This document shows positions 18,296 through 28,320 of a DNA stretch of 64,000 bases, in pieces. Below the pieces are notes generated by a model that was not told the DNA's origin, did no database searches, and saw nothing but the letters and a program-made list of their open reading frames with translations. Each line of letters opens with the position of its first letter. The stretch's first letter is position 1. A program made the translations under genes and the position numbers. Source of the DNA: Nitrobacteraceae bacterium AZCC 1564 (GTDB taxonomy: Bacteria > Pseudomonadota > Alphaproteobacteria > Rhizobiales > Xanthobacteraceae); the NCBI GenBank assembly GCA_036924835.1, contig JBAGRR010000001.1:868001-932000 (forward strand). Direction: 5' to 3'.

Positions 18296-18682
18296 TCAGC
18301 CGGTTTTGTCCTTCAGAAAGGTCACAGCCTCAATGCGATTGCCGTCCAGATCGACGATGAAGGTCGCGTAGTAGCTCGGGTGATACTCCAGACGCGGCCC
18401 GGGCGCTCCGCCAGATTGCCCGCCAGCTTTTAACGCGGCTGCATGGAAGGCTTCGATCGCGGCCGTCGTCGGCGCCCGCAGGCAGATATGTGTCCCGCTC
18501 TCGATCGGGATCGGCTTCATGCCGGCGCGCAGATTGATCCAGAACTCAGGATATGTTTTTCCGAAGCCGATCGTGGTGGGACGCTGAACCAACTTGGTCA
18601 TACCAAGTGGCGCAAGCACCGTTTCGTAGAATTTCGTGCCGCGCTCAAGGTCGGAAACCCCAACAGAGACATGATCGATCAT
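18296..18682 (-). CDS. VOC-superfamily (glyoxalase/dioxygenase fold) protein
   Basis: This 128-residue protein starts MIDHVSVGVSDLERGTKFY and ends with DLDGNRIEAVTF, the usual opening and closing strands of the vicinal-oxygen-chelate fold. His4 and the near-C-terminal Glu are the likely metal ligands. The substrate is unknown; relatives include glyoxalase and fosfomycin-resistance enzymes, but nothing specific to either is seen. It follows cimA by 9 bp on the same strand and may be the last gene of that operon. Confidence 0.82.
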   Translation of the reverse strand: MIDHVSVGVSDLERGTKFYETVLAPLGMTKLVQRPTTIGFGKTYPEFWINLRAGMKPIPIESGTHICLRAPTTAAIEAFHAAALKAGGQSGGAPGPRLEYHPSYYATFIVDLDGNRIEAVTFLKDKTG

Positions 18683-18691
18683 CAGACCTCC

Positions 18692-20290
18692 TCACGCTGG
18701 TGCGTTCGATTTCACCAGCTTGTAGATCACGGAGTCCATTAGAGCCTGAAATGACGCATCAATAATATTGGGCGACACCCCGACGGTCGTCCAGCGCTCG
18801 CCTTGCTCGTCCTCGCTCTCGATAAGCACGCGGGTTACGGCTTCGGTACCTCCGTTGAGGATACGCACACGATAATCGACCAGTTTGAGGCTCTCGATAT
18901 ACTTCTGATACTTTCCGAGATCTTTACGGAGCGCCACGTCCAGCGCATTGACCGGACCATTACCTTCCGCCGCGGAAATCAATGTCTCTCCGGCGACATC
19001 GACCTTCACCACCGCCATCGCCACGGTGATGCGCTCGCCAAGAGAATTGTAGCGCTGCTCGACATTCACGTCGAACTGCACAACATCGAAATAGTCTGGA
19101 ACCTTGCCAAGCGTCCGGCGCGCCAGCAGCTCGAACGATGCATTGGCGGACTCGTACGCGTAGCCCGCCGCCTCCCTCTCCTTCATCTCTTCCACAAGGC
19201 GCGCGAGTTTCTGATCATTCTTGTCGAACGGAATATTCGCGCGCTGCAGTGCCGCAATGACGTTGGACCGTCCCGCCTGGTCGGACACCAGTACGCGCCG
19301 ATGATTACCCACTGCCTCGGGCGCGATATGTTCGTACGTCTGCGGATCCTTCAGGACCGCAGACGCATGAATTCCAGTTTTTGTGACAAATGCGCTTTCG
19401 CCGACATAAGGCGCATGGCGATCCGGCGTGCGATTGAGAATATCGTCGAGCGCACGAGAGGCATGAACCAAGGTCGCGAGCTTTTCCTCCGACACTCCGA
19501 TCTCGAAGTTGTCGGCAAATTCCTTCTTCAGTTTCAGTGTCGGGATCAGCGAGCAAAGATTGGCGTTTCCGCAACGCTCGCCGAGCCCGTTCAGTGTCCC
19601 CTGTATTTGCCGCGCACCCGCGCGGACCGCGGCGAGCGAATTGGCCACCGCCTGTTCGGTATCGTTGTGGGTGTGAATTCCAACGTGATCGCCGGGAATG
19701 TACTTGACGACGTCGGCGACGATCGCCTCGATCTCATTCGGCATGGTGCCGCCGTTGGTGTCGCAAAGCACAACCCAGCGCGCCCCCGCGTCGTAGGCAG
19801 CCTTCGCGCAGGCCAACGCGAATTGGGGATTTTCCTTGTATCCATCGAAGAAATGCTCGCAATCGAGCATCACTTCGCGCCCCGCAGCTTTGGCTGCACT
19901 GACACTGTCGCGGATCGACGCGAGATTTTCCTCATTGGTCGTCTCAAGCGCCACCCGCACCTGATATTCCGATGACTTCGCGACAAAACAGATTGCATCT
20001 GCCTTGGCTTCGATGAGCGCTCCCAATCCAGGATCGTTCGATGCCGAGCGGCCAGCGCGGCGGGTCATACCGAACGCGGTAAACTTGGCATGGCCGAATT
20101 TCTGCTTCGCCGAGAAAAACTCCGTGTCCGCAGGATTGGCGCCCGGATAACCGCCTTCGATGTAGTCGATGCCGAGATCATCAAGCATAGTGGCGATGAT
20201 CTGCTTGTCGTGCAGCGTGAAATCGACACCATTTGTCTGCGCACCATCGCGCAGTGTCGTATCGAACAAATAAAGGCGTTCGCGGCTCAT
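18692..20290 (-). CDS. cimA: (R)-citramalate synthase
   Basis: This 532-residue protein has the HMGL-like TIM barrel with FDTTLRDGAQTNGV at residues 9-22 and the metal-site HTHNDTEQAVANS, followed by a C-terminal LeuA-type allosteric domain from about residue 400. The length fits the CimA/LeuA2 family rather than isopropylmalate synthase. It condenses pyruvate with acetyl-CoA, opening the threonine-independent route to isoleucine. Its ATG overlaps the GNAT stop codon by 4 bp (ATGA at 20287-20290), so translation is probably coupled. Confidence 0.92.
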   Translation of the reverse strand: MSRERLYLFDTTLRDGAQTNGVDFTLHDKQIIATMLDDLGIDYIEGGYPGANPADTEFFSAKQKFGHAKFTAFGMTRRAGRSASNDPGLGALIEAKADAICFVAKSSEYQVRVALETTNEENLASIRDSVSAAKAAGREVMLDCEHFFDGYKENPQFALACAKAAYDAGARWVVLCDTNGGTMPNEIEAIVADVVKYIPGDHVGIHTHNDTEQAVANSLAAVRAGARQIQGTLNGLGERCGNANLCSLIPTLKLKKEFADNFEIGVSEEKLATLVHASRALDDILNRTPDRHAPYVGESAFVTKTGIHASAVLKDPQTYEHIAPEAVGNHRRVLVSDQAGRSNVIAALQRANIPFDKNDQKLARLVEEMKEREAAGYAYESANASFELLARRTLGKVPDYFDVVQFDVNVEQRYNSLGERITVAMAVVKVDVAGETLISAAEGNGPVNALDVALRKDLGKYQKYIESLKLVDYRVRILNGGTEAVTRVLIESEDEQGERWTTVGVSPNIIDASFQALMDSVIYKLVKSNAPA

Positions 20291-20805
20291 GACGGCCTTC
20301 CGGACATATCACCCCGAGAGCCACCCAACGCTTTATTCATCGTGGTGTTGGTGAGCCATTCGTCGCCCACAGAAACCGTATTACGTTGCTCGGCCGCATA
20401 GCCGCGCCTGGCAAAAAACGTCTCGGCTGTGTCGCTGGCCTCAACCTTGAGGGCCGTCACGCCGCGCGCGGCCGCCAATTTCTCAACCGCATCACACAGG
20501 GCCGTGGCAACGCCCTGCCGGACGAAACCGGGATGTACGTACAGCAAATCAATGTGGTCATTGCCCTTTACGGAAATGAAGCCCACCGGCGAACTTTGAA
20601 TGGTCGCGACCAATGTCAACTGACCAGCGAGGCGCTTACCGAACTTCTCCTCATCCTCCGCGACGCTGGCCCAAGCCTCGCGCTGCGCCTCCGAGTAGTC
20701 CTCCTCGGTCAGCTCTTCGACACTCGCGACGAAAATCGCAGCGAGCACCGGGATGTCTGCGGGAAGAAGTGGCCGCAGGCCGACCTTGGGAAGCCCTTGT
20801 CCCAT
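20287..20805 (-). CDS. GNAT-family N-acetyltransferase
   Basis: This 172-residue protein has the GNAT acetyl-CoA-binding motif in HPGFVRQGVATALCDAVE (about residues 94-111) and the conserved C-terminal AETFFARRGY. The acceptor is unknown. It lies in the run cysS - small membrane peptide - GNAT - cimA, 4 bp after the small gene's stop and overlapping cimA by 4 bp. Confidence 0.85.
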   Translation of the reverse strand: MGQGLPKVGLRPLLPADIPVLAAIFVASVEELTEEDYSEAQREAWASVAEDEEKFGKRLAGQLTLVATIQSSPVGFISVKGNDHIDLLYVHPGFVRQGVATALCDAVEKLAAARGVTALKVEASDTAETFFARRGYAAEQRNTVSVGDEWLTNTTMNKALGGSRGDMSGRPS

Positions 20806-20809
20806 GACG

Positions 20810-20923
20810 TCAGAAGACTCCGAATACTTTGAGTGCGATCACCACAGCGGCAGTGATCACAATCCACTTGAGCACGATGTAATAACGCCAGTGCTTCGGA
20901 AACGGGGTGTCCGGCTTTGTCAT
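20810..20923 (-). CDS. 37-residue single-helix membrane peptide
   Basis: A short frame starts at ATG 20921-20923 and stops at TGA 20810-20812. The peptide opens [15 protein letters not shown], then has one hydrophobic helix ([19 protein letters not shown]) and ends almost at once. The start overlaps the cysS stop by 4 bp (ATGA), and GNAT begins 4 bp after its stop, so it fits the coupled spacing of the whole operon. The basic aromatic N-terminus followed by a helix suggests an inner-membrane protein with the N-terminus inside. The function is unknown. The coupling pattern is the main support for its being real. Confidence 0.7.
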   Translation of the reverse strand: MTKPDTPFPKHWRYYIVLKWIVITAAVVIALKVFGVF

Positions 20924-22314
20924 CGCGCGATCTCCCAGGTTGTTCCCTCTTTCGAGTCCTTGATGATGACACCCATCGCGGCCAGTTCGTCGCGGATGCG
21001 ATCGGATTCCTTGAAATCCTTGCGGGCTCGAGCGGCGGCGCGATCGGAAATCAGGCTATTGACCTGAGCAACGTCAACCCCGCTCGCCTGTTGTTTCTTG
21101 GCCTTCCATGCGTCCGCGCTCTCAGACAGGAAGCCAAGCAGGCGCAGTGATGCAGCAAATTCTTCACGCGGTTTGGCGTCGCCGTGTGCGGCTGCGTTTC
21201 GCAAACCATGCAATGAGGCAACAACCTGAGGCGTATTAAGATCATCGGACAGCGCCTCGAGAACCGCACCTGATGCAACGTCTCCCTTGCTGTCAGCAGC
21301 GACCTCATACCAATCGTCAAGAGTCTTGGCGCTTTCTTCCAATCCCTTGACTGTCCAATCGATCGGCGAGCGATAGTGCGTCTTCAGCATGTTGAGCCGC
21401 AGCACTTCGCCAGGCCAATCCTGCAACAGTTCATGGATGGTGACGAAGTTGCCGAGGCTCTTCGACATCTTCTCGCCTTCCACCTGCAGGAAGCCGTTAT
21501 GCATCCAGATATTGGCCATGGTGTGCGTGCCATGCGCGCACCGAGATTGCGCGATCTCATTTTCATGATGAGGGAAGATGAGATCGAGGCCACCGCCGTG
21601 GATATCGAAAACCTCGCCGAGATAGGCGGCGCTCATCGCCGAGCATTCGATGTGCCAGCCGGGGCGCCCTCTGCCCCACGGACTGTCCCATCCGGGCTCG
21701 TCGTCTGATGATTGCTTCCACAGCACGAAGTCGGCCGGGTTCTTCTTATGCGCATCGACTGCGACCCGGGCGCCCGCCTGCTGTTCATCGAGCTTGCGGC
21801 CCGACAGCATTCCGTAGTCGGGCATAGAGGCGGTATCGAACAGCACCTCACCTCCAGCCTCATAGGCGTGTCCGCGCGCGATCAATTGCTTGATCAAGGT
21901 CACCATGTCGGATTTGCCGTCAGGGCGCGGCAAAACAAATTCGGTCGCACGCGGCTCGAAAGTCGGCCTCAAGCAGCCCAATGCCGCCACGTCGGCATGG
22001 AATTGGGCAGCCGTCTTTTCTGTGACTCTCCTGATCGCGTCATTGAGCGGAAGGTCGGGAAAATCACGCAAAGCCCTCGCGTTGATCTTGTCATCCACGT
22101 CCGTGATGTTGCGGACATAGGTCACATGGTTCTCGCCATAGACATGCCGCAACAGGCGGAACAATACATCGAACACGATGACTGGGCGCGCATTGCCGAT
22201 ATGAGCGAAGTCGTAGACCGTCGGTCCGCACACATACATACGCACATTTTGCGGATCGAGTGGCCGGAACGACTGCTTCTGCTTGGTCAGCGTGTCGTAA
22301 AACTTCAGTTCCAT
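20920..22314 (-). CDS. cysS: Cysteinyl-tRNA synthetase
   Basis: This 464-residue class I synthetase has the zinc cysteine in [10 protein letters not shown] (Cys29), the HIGH-type box HIGN (38-41), zinc-site GWHIECSAM and HHENE, and the KMSKS loop [10 protein letters not shown]. It charges tRNA-Cys. The frame is open for 165 codons upstream of ATG 22314, but that extension contains no family sequence, and [10 protein letters not shown] is the normal start. It is the first gene of a coupled run reaching cimA. The 291 bp to the divergent secreted-protein gene must hold its promoter. Confidence 0.94.
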   Translation of the reverse strand: MELKFYDTLTKQKQSFRPLDPQNVRMYVCGPTVYDFAHIGNARPVIVFDVLFRLLRHVYGENHVTYVRNITDVDDKINARALRDFPDLPLNDAIRRVTEKTAAQFHADVAALGCLRPTFEPRATEFVLPRPDGKSDMVTLIKQLIARGHAYEAGGEVLFDTASMPDYGMLSGRKLDEQQAGARVAVDAHKKNPADFVLWKQSSDDEPGWDSPWGRGRPGWHIECSAMSAAYLGEVFDIHGGGLDLIFPHHENEIAQSRCAHGTHTMANIWMHNGFLQVEGEKMSKSLGNFVTIHELLQDWPGEVLRLNMLKTHYRSPIDWTVKGLEESAKTLDDWYEVAADSKGDVASGAVLEALSDDLNTPQVVASLHGLRNAAAHGDAKPREEFAASLRLLGFLSESADAWKAKKQQASGVDVAQVNSLISDRAAARARKDFKESDRIRDELAAMGVIIKDSKEGTTWEIAR

Positions 22315-22605
22315 GGAAAACGTATCCGTCCCTTGCCTTGCGGCCGGGCGTCCCCTGATCTCATTTTTGAGAAAAGACGGCTCCAGCCAGCGAATCGCTA
22401 GCGAATAATCCCGCGGCAAATGCCGAAAATGGAGAGAGAACCGTTCATATTCGGCACAATGGTCCAGCCAAGGGGAGCGCGTCAAGGCCGCGGTATGCCC
22501 GAGAGCTCTCCAAACCTTTGTATAACTGGGTGACATACCCTTAATAATTCTTAACTCTTTGGACCTATTCGTGTATGCGCCAGCTTCCTTTCGTACCGGT
22601 GCACC

Positions 22606-22914
22606 ATGCGATTCGTGTCCGCGCTGTCCTTTTGCGCACTTGTGTTGATGAGTTCGCCCACTTTGGCCGACAGCCGCATCTTTGTGATCGCCAATCAGTC
22701 GGACGGGTATGGCGTGAACGAATGCCTCGCCAATGGGGAAAAATGCGGTGAACACGCCGCCCGGGCCTATTGCCGGTCTCGGGATTTCACCCAGGCTACC
22801 AATTATCACCGCGTCGCCCCGGACGAAGTGACCAATTCAGTTCCGGTATCCACAGGCCGCACCTGCAGTGCCGGCGAATGCGGCGAATACATCGCGATTA
22901 CATGCCAGCGCTAA
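22606..22914 (+). CDS. Small secreted cysteine-rich protein
   Basis: This 102-residue protein starts with a signal peptide ([18 protein letters not shown], cleavage near residue 21). The mature part has six cysteines in pairs ([19 protein letters not shown], then [15 protein letters not shown]), suggesting disulfides in the periplasm. The family was not recognised. It is divergent from cysS and ends 135 bp before a palindromic element. No function is proposed. Confidence 0.75.
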   Translation: MRFVSALSFCALVLMSSPTLADSRIFVIANQSDGYGVNECLANGEKCGEHAARAYCRSRDFTQATNYHRVAPDEVTNSVPVSTGRTCSAGECGEYIAITCQR

Positions 22915-23049
22915 GCGGTACCAACTCACGTTCCTTTGCATTTTTTGCCTTATCTGCGCCCCGGAATCGACGTGACCTCGCCGCCGGAAGCTAGTATGTG
23001 AGCTTCGTCGGCCGCGTCGCGGTTAGTCAGCCGGATCGTGACAGTTTGC

Positions 23050-23218
23050 CTAGTGGTCCGATTCTAACGTTCGCATCCCATCTCGGCGGGCACTCTTGCG
23101 AATGTTAGAATCGAAAGACCACTAGCAAATGTAAGATTCTAGTGGAGCTTTGGGATTTGACGTTCGCATCACGAATTCGCGGCAAGCAGGGTAGCGAACG
23201 TCAAATCCGCTCCACTAG
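23050..23218 (+). repeat. Composite palindromic element 4 (units B then A)
   Basis: Unit B 23050-23125 and unit A 23139-23218, each with CTAG ends and separated by CAAATGTAAGATT. It is nearly the same as the copy at 7712-7879. Unit A runs directly into the DUF2865 reading frame, so the original start region of that gene is missing or displaced. Confidence 0.96.
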
Positions 23219-24323
23219 CCTTTTCTCCAAGCGATGCATCCTTGCCTGCGCCGCCGTCTTGAGCGTCGCAGCGGTGGCTTTCGAGGCCGTGGCGCAAGGT
23301 GCGCCTCCGCCCCCTCCCGGCCCGCCCGGAAGCAGCCCCATCTGTCAGCGGCTCGTTGGTCAGCTCTCCGCGATCGACAACAGTGGTGGAGACAGCGCTC
23401 GCGCGGATCAGATCCGGCGTTACGACGAAGCCGCCCACCGTCAACAGGCCGAGCTTGAGCGTGTGCAAGGCCAGGCGCGACGCCAGGGATGCGACAGTTC
23501 AGGATTTTTCTCACTGTTCAGTGGGCAGTCGGCGCAGTGCGGCCCGATCAACAATCAGATTCAGCAAATGCGCTCGAATCTCGACCAGATCACCAACAAC
23601 CTCGAGCGGCTGCGCGCCGGTGGCGGCAATCCTGAGCGCGACAACCAGCGCCGCTCTGTTCTGCTAGCGCTGGCCCAGAACAACTGCGGCCCGCAATACG
23701 CCAATGCAGCCCGTGCTGCAGGCGGCGGTGGGTTCCTGGAAAATCTGTTCGGTGGCGGTGGAGGCCAGGTGGTGGATGCTCCCCCAATCGACAACGGCGC
23801 CCCGTCATCGACATACCGCACTGTCTGCGCACGTAGCTGCGATGGATATTACTTCCCGATTTCCTTTGCGACGGTCCCAAGCCGTTTTGCGGACGACGAA
23901 AAGGTCTGCAAGAGCCAGTGCCCGGCAGCGGACGCGACCCTCTTCGTCTATCGCAACCCCGGCGAAGACATGAATCAGGCCGTATCACTCACTGGACAAC
24001 CCTACTCGCAGTCTCCGAATGCGTTCCGCTATCGCCAGCAGTTCGACAAGTCGTGTAGCTGCAAGGCTCCCGGGCAAACCTGGTCCGATGCTCTGAAGAA
24101 CATCGACGACAAGGCGTCTCTTGAGCAAGGCGACATCATCGTTACTGACGAGCGCTCGAAGAAGATGGCGCAACCGCAGCAGACGTCGCAGCGCAGAGGC
24201 GCGGCGCCTCCAGCGGCAACCGCACAAAATCCAGCGCCAGCACCAGCTCCAACCCAGAGCACACCGCCATCGGAAAACAAACCGATCCGCTCGGTCGGCC
24301 CCACGTTCATCCCGGCACGTTAG
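23142..24323 (+). CDS. DUF2865-type exported protein with repeat-derived N-terminus
   Basis: The frame from GTG 23142 encodes 393 residues. Residues 1-25 are translated from a palindromic element; gene-derived sequence starts at about residue 27 with a signal-like stretch (KRCILACAAVLSVAAVAF). The exported part has a proline-rich GAPPPPPGPPG segment, a Gln-rich probable coiled coil (about 80-170), a Cys-containing core with YRTVCARSCDGYYFPISFAT typical of DUF2865, and a Pro/Ala-rich tail. No ordinary ATG with a Shine-Dalgarno remains at the expected start, so it either initiates in the element (GTG 23142 or TTG 23157) or is translationally damaged. Its function is unknown. A second element copy in inverted order follows it. 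Confidence 0.75.
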   Translation: MELWDLTFASRIRGKQGSERQIRSTSLFSKRCILACAAVLSVAAVAFEAVAQGAPPPPPGPPGSSPICQRLVGQLSAIDNSGGDSARADQIRRYDEAAHRQQAELERVQGQARRQGCDSSGFFSLFSGQSAQCGPINNQIQQMRSNLDQITNNLERLRAGGGNPERDNQRRSVLLALAQNNCGPQYANAARAAGGGGFLENLFGGGGGQVVDAPPIDNGAPSSTYRTVCARSCDGYYFPISFATVPSRFADDEKVCKSQCPAADATLFVYRNPGEDMNQAVSLTGQPYSQSPNAFRYRQQFDKSCSCKAPGQTWSDALKNIDDKASLEQGDIIVTDERSKKMAQPQQTSQRRGAAPPAATAQNPAPAPAPTQSTPPSENKPIRSVGPTFIPAR

Positions 24324-24390
24324 AGGCTATTCGGTTCTGATTGAATCAGAACCCCTCTCAATTCCTGTTTTCGCGTTTTCTTCACGCGAA

Positions 24391-24556
24391 CGAGTGGAGC
24401 GGATTGACGTTCGCCCCCTGCTTGCCGCGAGTTCGCAATGCGAACGTCAAATCCCAAGCTCCACTCGAATTATATAGCTGCGCGTGGTCCTTCGATTCTC
24501 AAGTTCACAACAGTACCCACCAAAACGGGATGCGAACTTGAAAATCGGACCATGAG
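24391..24556 (-). repeat. Composite palindromic element 5, degenerate (units A then B)
   Basis: A decayed copy: unit A about 24391-24468 with arms GATTGACGTTCGC and GCGAACGTCAAATC, and unit B about 24479-24556 with arms CAAGTTC and GAACTTG. The terminal CTAGs have become CGAG/CTCG or similar. Order is A then B, inverted relative to the copy on the other side of the DUF2865 gene. In unit B the arms differ from other copies but still pair. Confidence 0.85.
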
Positions 24557-24607
24557 GTAGCCCCTTCGCTCGAAACGCTCTGGTTTACGCGCCTATCAGG
24601 ACGCGGT

Positions 24608-26365
24608 TCAGCCGTCGAAAGCTTCGACCGAGCCACGGCTTGAGCGCGTCACGAGCGTGTCGTCCGCCTTTCGTAAGGGCACACCGTTTTCACGGAATTT
24701 GTTGGTGATCGGATAGCGGCGGTCGCGGCCGAAATTCTTGCGGGTGACTTTCACCCCGGGCGCCGCCTGGCGGCGCTTATATTCCGCAACGTTCAGCAAG
24801 CGGCTGATACGCAGCACCGTGTCGCGGTCGAAGCCATCGGCAATGATCGATGCCAAGGGCTCTTCACGCTCGACGAGACGTTCAAGTATGGCATCGAGCA
24901 TATCGTAAGGCGGCAGCGCGTCCTGGTCGGTCTGATTTTCACGCAGCTCCGCGGTCGGCGGCCGCGTGATGATGTTGGGGGGGATGACCTCGCCCGAAGG
25001 TCCGAGAGCCCCTTCCGGCTTCCATGTGTTCCGCAACGCCGATAACCGGAACACCTCGGTCTTGTAAATGTCCTTGATCGGATTGTAGCCGCCGTTCATA
25101 TCGCCGTAGAGCGTGGCGTACCCCACCGACATTTCAGACTTGTTGCCAGTGGTGACCAGCATGGCGCCTGTCTTGTTGGAGATCGCCATCAGCAGCACGC
25201 CGCGCGTACGTGCCTGCAGATTTTCTTCCGTGACGTCGCGTTCCAGCCCCTTGAACGGCCCGGACAAAATCTCTTCAAAACCATGCACGGCGGGCGCAAT
25301 GGGAAGCACTTCGTATTGAATGCCGAGAGCTCGCGCGAGCTTTGCCGCGTCATCGAGCGACACCTGCGCCGTAAATCGGAACGGCAGCATCACACCGCGC
25401 ACCTTCTCGGCTCCCAGCGCATCGACCGCAATGGCCGCGCATAGAGCTGAATCGATGCCGCCGGAAATGCCCAGCAGCACGCCAGGGAAACCGGTCTTGG
25501 TCACGTAATCGCGCAGCCCAAGCACACAGGCCGCGTAGTCACCCTTGTCGCCACCAAGAATCGGAGCGATCGGCCCCTTCTTGCAACTCCAACCCTCCTC
25601 GCCCTTGATGCATTGGATAGTGGCGATGTTTTCCTCGAATGCGGGAAGCTGCAGCGCCAGCGAACGATCGGCATTCAGAGCAAACGACGAGCCATCGAAC
25701 ACCAGTTCGTCTTGCCCGCCAACCTGATTGAGATAAATCAGCGGGAGACCGCTTTCGGCCACACGCGCCACTGATACGGACAAACGCATGTCGTTTTTTT
25801 CGCGTGTGTAAGGCGAGCCGTTGGGCACGATCAGGATTTCCGCGCCCGTCTCCGCGAGACACTCGACGACATTTTCGTAATCGCGGGATTCTTCCATCCA
25901 TGTATCTTCACAGATCGGAATCCCGATCCGCACACCACGGATGGTGATCGGTCCTGAGACTGGTCCACGCGCGAACACACGCTTCTCGTCGAACACGCCG
26001 TAGTTCGGTAAATTGACCTTGAACCGCAGAGCAGCGATGCGCCCTTCGTCGAGCAGCACGCAAGCATTATAGAGGTTTCCGTCCTCGACCCAGGGCGTGC
26101 CGATCAACATCGCAGGTCCACCGTCGGCCGTCTCACGCGCGAGATCCTCGACCTCGGCACGGCACGCCGCCTGGAAAGCCGGCTTCAGCACGAGGTCTTC
26201 CGGTGGATAGCCGGCGATGAACAATTCGGGCAACACAACAACATCCGCTCCATCGGCTTTCGCCTGAGCGCGAGCTGTCCGCGCCTTGGCGGCATTGCCG
26301 GCGACATCACCGACGACAGGATTGAGTTGCGCAAGTGTGATCGTGAGTTGGGAAATCTCGGCCAT
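24608..26365 (-). CDS. nadE: Glutamine-dependent NAD+ synthetase
   Basis: This 585-residue fusion has an N-terminal nitrilase-fold glutaminase with the triad Glu47, Lys116 and Cys152 (PELFIAGYPP, RFKVNLPNYG, IPICEDTW) and a C-terminal synthetase with the ATP-pyrophosphatase loop GISGGIDSALCAAI. It amidates nicotinic acid adenine dinucleotide using ammonia channelled from glutamine. It starts 43 bp after the dgkA stop, so aroG, dgkA and nadE are likely one transcript. The convergent region towards the DUF2865 gene carries the degenerate palindromic element. Confidence 0.94.
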   Translation of the reverse strand: MAEISQLTITLAQLNPVVGDVAGNAAKARTARAQAKADGADVVVLPELFIAGYPPEDLVLKPAFQAACRAEVEDLARETADGGPAMLIGTPWVEDGNLYNACVLLDEGRIAALRFKVNLPNYGVFDEKRVFARGPVSGPITIRGVRIGIPICEDTWMEESRDYENVVECLAETGAEILIVPNGSPYTREKNDMRLSVSVARVAESGLPLIYLNQVGGQDELVFDGSSFALNADRSLALQLPAFEENIATIQCIKGEEGWSCKKGPIAPILGGDKGDYAACVLGLRDYVTKTGFPGVLLGISGGIDSALCAAIAVDALGAEKVRGVMLPFRFTAQVSLDDAAKLARALGIQYEVLPIAPAVHGFEEILSGPFKGLERDVTEENLQARTRGVLLMAISNKTGAMLVTTGNKSEMSVGYATLYGDMNGGYNPIKDIYKTEVFRLSALRNTWKPEGALGPSGEVIPPNIITRPPTAELRENQTDQDALPPYDMLDAILERLVEREEPLASIIADGFDRDTVLRISRLLNVAEYKRRQAAPGVKVTRKNFGRDRRYPITNKFRENGVPLRKADDTLVTRSSRGSVEAFDG

Positions 26366-26408
26366 ATCTGCTTTTAGCCCGGCGGATAAGATTTCCGCAA
26401 TTGCTCGC

Positions 26409-26762
26409 TTAGATGAAGCCTATGCGCTCCGCGATGGCAAATAGCCAAGTGATACCGGCAATGAGGAGCGCCACGCCCACCGCTGCTGAGCCCATATCCT
26501 TGACCCGCCCGATCTGCGGATCGTGATCCATCGTCAGGCGATCCGATAGCTTTTCAATTGCCGTATTCAGAAGCTCGACCACGAGCAGCAGCAATATAAC
26601 AACAACGAGTTCGACACGGCGCGCCGGTGTCACACCAATAAGCCAAGCCAGCGGCACCGATATCAAGAGCGCGACCAGTTCCTCACGGATGGCCTGCTCG
26701 GAACGGACTGCAAAAATGAGTCCGTTCCTGGTGTTGATGGTGGCGCGCCAGATGCGCAGCAC
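26409..26762 (-). CDS. dgkA: Diacylglycerol kinase (DgkA type)
   Basis: This 117-residue membrane protein has the DgkA signature ELLNTAIEKLSDR and about three helices, matching the small bacterial enzyme that phosphorylates diacylglycerol at the inner membrane. The GTG at 26762 is separated from the aroG stop by a single base, so it probably depends on translation of aroG. A GAGG overlaps the start and no separate Shine-Dalgarno is clear; a start inside aroG cannot be excluded. Confidence 0.9.
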   Translation of the reverse strand: MLRIWRATINTRNGLIFAVRSEQAIREELVALLISVPLAWLIGVTPARRVELVVVILLLLVVELLNTAIEKLSDRLTMDHDPQIGRVKDMGSAAVGVALLIAGITWLFAIAERIGFI

Positions 26763-26763
26763 C

Positions 26764-28152
26764 TCAGAAGCCTGCGACCGCCGGCATCAGTTTCACCTTG
26801 CCTGCGCGCTCCTGCTTCAGCAACTCAGCGATCAGGAAAGCCATATCGATGGACTGCTCGGCATTGAGCCGCGGATCGCAAACCGTGTGATAACGGTCGT
26901 TCAGATCCTCGTCGGTGATGGCTCGTGCACCGCCGATGCACTCGGTGACGTCTTGACCGGTCATCTCCAGATGCACGCCACCCGCGTGGGTGCCTTCCGC
27001 TTGGTGAATCGAGAAGAACGACTTCACTTCCGACAGCACGCGGTCAAACGGCCGGGTCTTGTACCCGGAGGTCGACGTAATGGTGTTGCCGTGCATCGGA
27101 TCGCACGACCAGACCACCACCCGGCCCTCTCGTTGAACAGCGCGGATCAGCTGCGGCAGATGATCGCCTATCTTGTCCGAACCGAACCGGTTGATCAGCG
27201 TCAGACGTCCCGGCTCGTTGTCCGGATTGAGAACGTCGATCAGCTTGAGCAGTTCATCAGGCTTCAGCGACGGGCCGCACTTGAGGCCGATCGGATTCTT
27301 GATGCCGCGGAAATACTCCACGTGGCCGTGATCGAGCTGCCGGGTACGGTCGCCGATCCACAGCATGTGGCCGGACGTCGCATACCAGTCGCCGGTCGTG
27401 GAATCGACGCGGGTGAACGCCTGCTCGTAGCCAAGCAGCAAGGCTTCATGGCTGGTGTAGAAATCCGTGGCGCGCAGCTCCGGATGGCTTTCGAGATCGA
27501 GCCCGCATGCGCGCATGAAGTTGAGCGCATCGGAAATGCGATCGGCGAGTTCCTTGTAACGGCGCGACTGCGGTGAATCTTTCAGAAAGCCGAGCATCCA
27601 CTGATGCACGCTGCCCAGATTGGCGAAACCACCGGTCGCGAACGCGCGCAGCAGGTTCAACGTTGCCGCCGACTGGCGATAGGCCATCAACTGGCGCTGC
27701 GGGTCAGGCATGCGAGCCTCAGCCGTGAACGCGGTGTCGTTGACGATGTCGCCACGGTAGCTTGGCAGTTCCACGCCGTTGATCTTCTCGACCGGCGAGG
27801 AACGTGGCTTGGCGAACTGCCCCGCGATGCGACCAACCTTCACCACCGGCAGCGCACCGGCATAGGTCAGCACCACCGCCATCTGCAGCAGGACCCGGAA
27901 GAAGTCGCGAATATTGTTGGCACCATGCTCGGCAAAGCTCTCGGCGCAGTCGCCGCCCTGGAGCAGGAAGGCTTCGCCCGCCGAAACACGCGCCAGGGCC
28001 CTCTTCAGGTTGCGAGCCTCGCCTGCAAAAACCAGCGGCGGAAACGTCGCAAGTTGCGCCTCGACATCGGCCAACGCCTTGGCATTGGGATATTCAGGCA
28101 CTTGCAGCACTGGCTTCTTGCGCCAGCTATCGGGCGTCCACCGCTCGGACAT
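26764..28152 (-). CDS. aroG: Class II DAHP synthase (3-deoxy-7-phosphoheptulonate synthase)
   Basis: This 462-residue enzyme is of the plant-like type II, opening [13 protein letters not shown] and including [14 protein letters not shown] (about 62-75), [12 protein letters not shown] and [15 protein letters not shown]. It condenses phosphoenolpyruvate with erythrose 4-phosphate, the first step to aromatic amino acids. GGAG lies 8 nt before ATG 28152; a GTG one codon earlier is equally spaced. It leads the aroG-dgkA-nadE run and is divergent from the hydrolase gene. Confidence 0.93.
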   Translation of the reverse strand: MSERWTPDSWRKKPVLQVPEYPNAKALADVEAQLATFPPLVFAGEARNLKRALARVSAGEAFLLQGGDCAESFAEHGANNIRDFFRVLLQMAVVLTYAGALPVVKVGRIAGQFAKPRSSPVEKINGVELPSYRGDIVNDTAFTAEARMPDPQRQLMAYRQSAATLNLLRAFATGGFANLGSVHQWMLGFLKDSPQSRRYKELADRISDALNFMRACGLDLESHPELRATDFYTSHEALLLGYEQAFTRVDSTTGDWYATSGHMLWIGDRTRQLDHGHVEYFRGIKNPIGLKCGPSLKPDELLKLIDVLNPDNEPGRLTLINRFGSDKIGDHLPQLIRAVQREGRVVVWSCDPMHGNTITSTSGYKTRPFDRVLSEVKSFFSIHQAEGTHAGGVHLEMTGQDVTECIGGARAITDEDLNDRYHTVCDPRLNAEQSIDMAFLIAELLKQERAGKVKLMPAVAGF

Positions 28153-28320
28153 CACTGAAACTCCTAACAGAACCGTCTGGACAATAGCGCGGGGTTATAC
28201 ACAGATGGCCCCCCACTTGCCAGTTGCAATTCGCCGTTGCATTTCAAGCGCTTGCACATCCGGCAAGTTAACGTTTGACGATTTTATTGCCGTTTTGGCC
28301 CAAACGCGAAGGGAATTGCC

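Noticed and set aside
22315-22809. 165-codon N-terminal extension of cysS
   Set aside because: The enzyme's normal N-terminus starts at 22314, and the extension covers the intergenic region and part of a divergent gene.
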